From positions 482,971 through 506,820 of the forward strand of contig NW_014577160.1 of NCBI RefSeq assembly GCF_000485595.1: a stretch of DNA of 23,850 nucleotides, written 5' to 3'. Source of the DNA: Priapulus caudatus. Its lineage: Eukaryota > Priapulida > Priapulimorpha > Priapulimorphida > Priapulidae. Position numbers and translations under genes: made by a program. Shown one piece after another: positions 22,239-23,850 of the stretch. The notes beneath the pieces were generated by a model that saw nothing but the letters and a program-made list of their open reading frames with translations, was not told the origin of the DNA and ran no database searches. Numbering within the stretch: the stretch's first letter is position 1; the number at the start of each line of letters is the position of its first letter.

Positions 22239-22416
22239 GTGCACGACACTGGCAGCAAGAACAGGTCCGCACCTGCAGCTACAGCACACACGCGGCCATT
22301 GACTATATATATTAACAATATATAATTATTTTTATGTATATGTTAATATATATAGTCAATCGCCGCGTGTGTGCTGTAGCTCCAGGTGCGGACCTGTTCT
22401 TGCTGCCAGTGGTGCA
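22239..22416. mobile_element. Foldback element with ~75-bp near-identical arms
   Basis: The left arm (CACTGGCAGCAAGAACAGGT from 22247, through CACACACGCGG and TTGACTATATATATTAACA) pairs almost base for base with the right arm ending at 22411. The AT-rich loop is about 15-20 bases and has no TTAGGG. No direct repeat found at the edges. Confidence 0.85.
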
Positions 22417-22419
22417 CGA

Positions 22420-22760
22420 TGGCAGAATTATGTGCGCGTAAATATCTATGGTTACAGCTCTTTCATCGGGTCGCTTAGCGTGTCGGCGCCGCGCATGCGT
22501 GTGTATGTGCGGAGGTCAGGCGTCAGACCATGGGTCTATTGTCCTAGTTCAGCGAAGATGCGGGTGCCAGGCACGCCGCGTGACGTCACGCACAGCCGCA
22601 GCCGGCGCCAAGCAATTCCTCATTCCTGCGCTGTCACGTGGATAGACTGACGCCACGACCGCCGCGCTGGCACGCTGCTGCGATCGCAGCGACGACGGGT
22701 GGCAATCTACACACGAGCTATTAGATGGGCGCCGTGGAAGGGTTCGCTGGGTCGTGACGA
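22420..22760. promoter_or_regulatory. CpG-rich block with NRF1-like and CRE motifs, possible promoter
   Basis: Many CpGs, an NRF1-like GCGCATGCG (22491-22499) and a palindromic CRE TGACGTCA (22581-22588). Such a block can mark a promoter, and the missing first MYRF exon must lie upstream of 11449 on the minus strand. I see no initiator or recognisable first exon, so this is only a candidate. Confidence 0.25.
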
Positions 22761-23098
22761 TAGACGGCCACGCAAGAGTATTTTTTTCCACTGATCGCAT
22801 TCTTCGTGGCGCGTCCAAATATAGGAAGCGATTGTTGACCGATTCAATAGAGACACGACTTTCTCTTTCCGTTCACCGTTTCTTTACAACTTTCCCCTCT
22901 GCGTTAGATAGCAGCGTGGCTCGCGGGGGAAGAGCTAGAGTGGGTGACAAGGAGGCCAGATGCTCCCTAGATTGCAGGGGAATGCGGGGCGAATAAAGAC
23001 GAGAGCATAATAAATGTAAATCACTAGAAACAATAAACGCAATCAATGCCAGAGCGAATTCACCCACACCTTCAGCCTCGCTGACTACTATCGCATCG
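22761..23098. other. Unassigned stretch
   Basis: No repeat or recognised gene. Short open frames on both strands have no familiar motif. Confidence 0.4.
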
Positions 23099-23107
23099 CT
23101 ATCACTA

Positions 23108-23275
23108 GGTGTTGGCAGAAAGATGCGATATGATATGACTACTAGGCACTTTAATTTAATTTTTTTTTTTTTTTATGGTTAGGGTTAGGGTTAGGGTTAG
23201 GTTTTTTTTAAGTGCCTAGTAGTCATATCCTAAGTGCCTAGTAGTCATATCATATCGCATCTATCTGCCGGGTGC
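23108..23275. mobile_element. 168-bp MITE with TTAGGG core and 9-bp target duplication
   Basis: The left arm GGTGTTGGCAGAAAGATGCG continues through ATATGATATGACTACTAGGCACTT. It pairs with the right end, whose complement starts GGCACCCGGCAGATAGATGCG. The right arm has an extra partial repeat (AAGTGCCTAGTAGTCATATCC). A T run and four TTAGGG words (about 23178-23202) lie between. CTATCACTA flanks it at 23099-23107 and 23276-23284. Confidence 0.9.
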
Positions 23276-23284
23276 CTATCACTA

Positions 23285-23543
23285 CCAACGTGTGACGTGT
23301 GACGCGTGAGAGAGACATCAAAAACCTGCCCTACACTTATCATAACTTACATTATCATACGTGTCATTTATTGGACGTTTTCTAAAAAAAATGAATTCCT
23401 GGAAAAAAAGAATTTTCTGGAAATTTCTCCCGCCTCCACCTCTGCGAATTTGATCAGATAAGGGTTGTTTACAACGTTATGTATCGTTACACTACGCTAC
23501 ACTGCCTGTAGGGGGCGCGGCGAGCAAAACATACAACTTGGCT
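23285..23543. other. Unassigned stretch
   Basis: No recognisable feature in this 259-base gap between two mobile elements. Confidence 0.4.
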
Positions 23544-23850
23544 GGGTTTGTCTATATTCAGGCCGGTACAGGAGATAATTTGCATATTTTGTCACGTGGT
23601 TTGTGTTATAACCAATCAGATGTAATCGCGGTGGAGAAGGAGGGGAGAAGCTGGTGGAGAAGGAGGAGTTTAGAAGGGAGAAGGTGGTGGAGGAGGGGGA
23701 GAAGCTGGTGGAGAAGAAGGAGGGGAGAAGCTGGTGGAGAAGGAGGAAGAGGAGAAGGAGGGGGAGAAGGGAGCTGGTGGAGGAGGAGGGGTAGAAGGGG
23801 AGAAGGGAGCTGGTGGAGGAGGAGGGGGAGAAGGGAGAAGGGGATAAGGA
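23544..23850. mobile_element. Third copy of the GGGTTTGTCTATATTCAGG family, cut by the window edge
   Basis: It starts GGGTTTGTCTATATTCAGGC and keeps ATTTGCAT, TCACGTGG and CCAATCAG. It then goes directly from GTAATCGCG into GGTGGAGAAGGAGGGG repeats, so the CRE-containing spacer seen in the left arms of the other two copies is absent. The right end is outside the window. Confidence 0.88.

Noticed and set aside
22549-22996. Short open frames in the CpG-rich right part as the first MYRF exon
   Set aside because: No match to the MYRF N-terminus was recognised, and no donor of the required phase could be assigned with confidence.

Overview
This window is animal (metazoan) nuclear DNA, probably from a non-vertebrate, perhaps a marine invertebrate. 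The reasons are GT-AG introns, TTAGGG telomere-type motifs, abundant micro- and minisatellites, small palindromic DNA elements, and a gene found across animals. The species cannot be named from the sequence.

The only gene I can support is on the minus strand. It is the N-terminal and DNA-binding half of myelin regulatory factor (MYRF), an ER-membrane-tethered, self-cleaving transcription factor with an Ndt80/PhoG-like DNA-binding domain. Eleven exons lie between 11449 and 678, and every junction is in phase. In transcript order: a His-rich exon with a coding 33-bp repeat (10979-11449), a short SPPES-type exon (10569-10618), a Ser-rich exon with two possible donors (6820 or 7030 to 7121), a Gln/Pro exon (6186-6413), an Ala/Pro/His exon (5245-5675), an exon with a KKRK basic motif and an IKQE site (4815-4939), then five exons that build the DNA-binding domain (4274-4439, 3449-3542, 2804-2905, 1365-1441, 678-879). 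The start codon and first exon lie upstream of 11449 and were not recognised. The end of the DNA-binding domain, the chaperone/auto-cleavage domain and the membrane segment lie beyond the left edge.

The introns are full of tandem repeats. Several of these sit on splice junctions and repeat splice-site-like sequence: donor copies at 4031-4274, acceptor copies at 5676-5940 and acceptor-like units at 4440-4620. A 1.6-kb array of a 10-bp unit (8374-9979) fills most of one intron.

The right half (11450-23850), upstream of the recognised exons, is packed with palindromic mobile elements. Many have inverted ends and direct 9-10 bp flanking repeats that I read as target-site duplications. Examples are 12173-14080 nested in 12154-14344, 15879-16071, 18357-19093 (inserted into a minisatellite), 19624-19893, 21912-22142 and 23108-23275. 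Most of these families, though their ends look unrelated, carry a TTAGGG/CCCTAA tract in the middle. The long inverted arms of one family also carry a cluster of promoter-like motifs (octamer, E-box, CCAAT, CRE). A 1.56-1.6 kb segment occurs twice (12353-13909 and 20274-21877), and the copies differ mostly by single-base indels.
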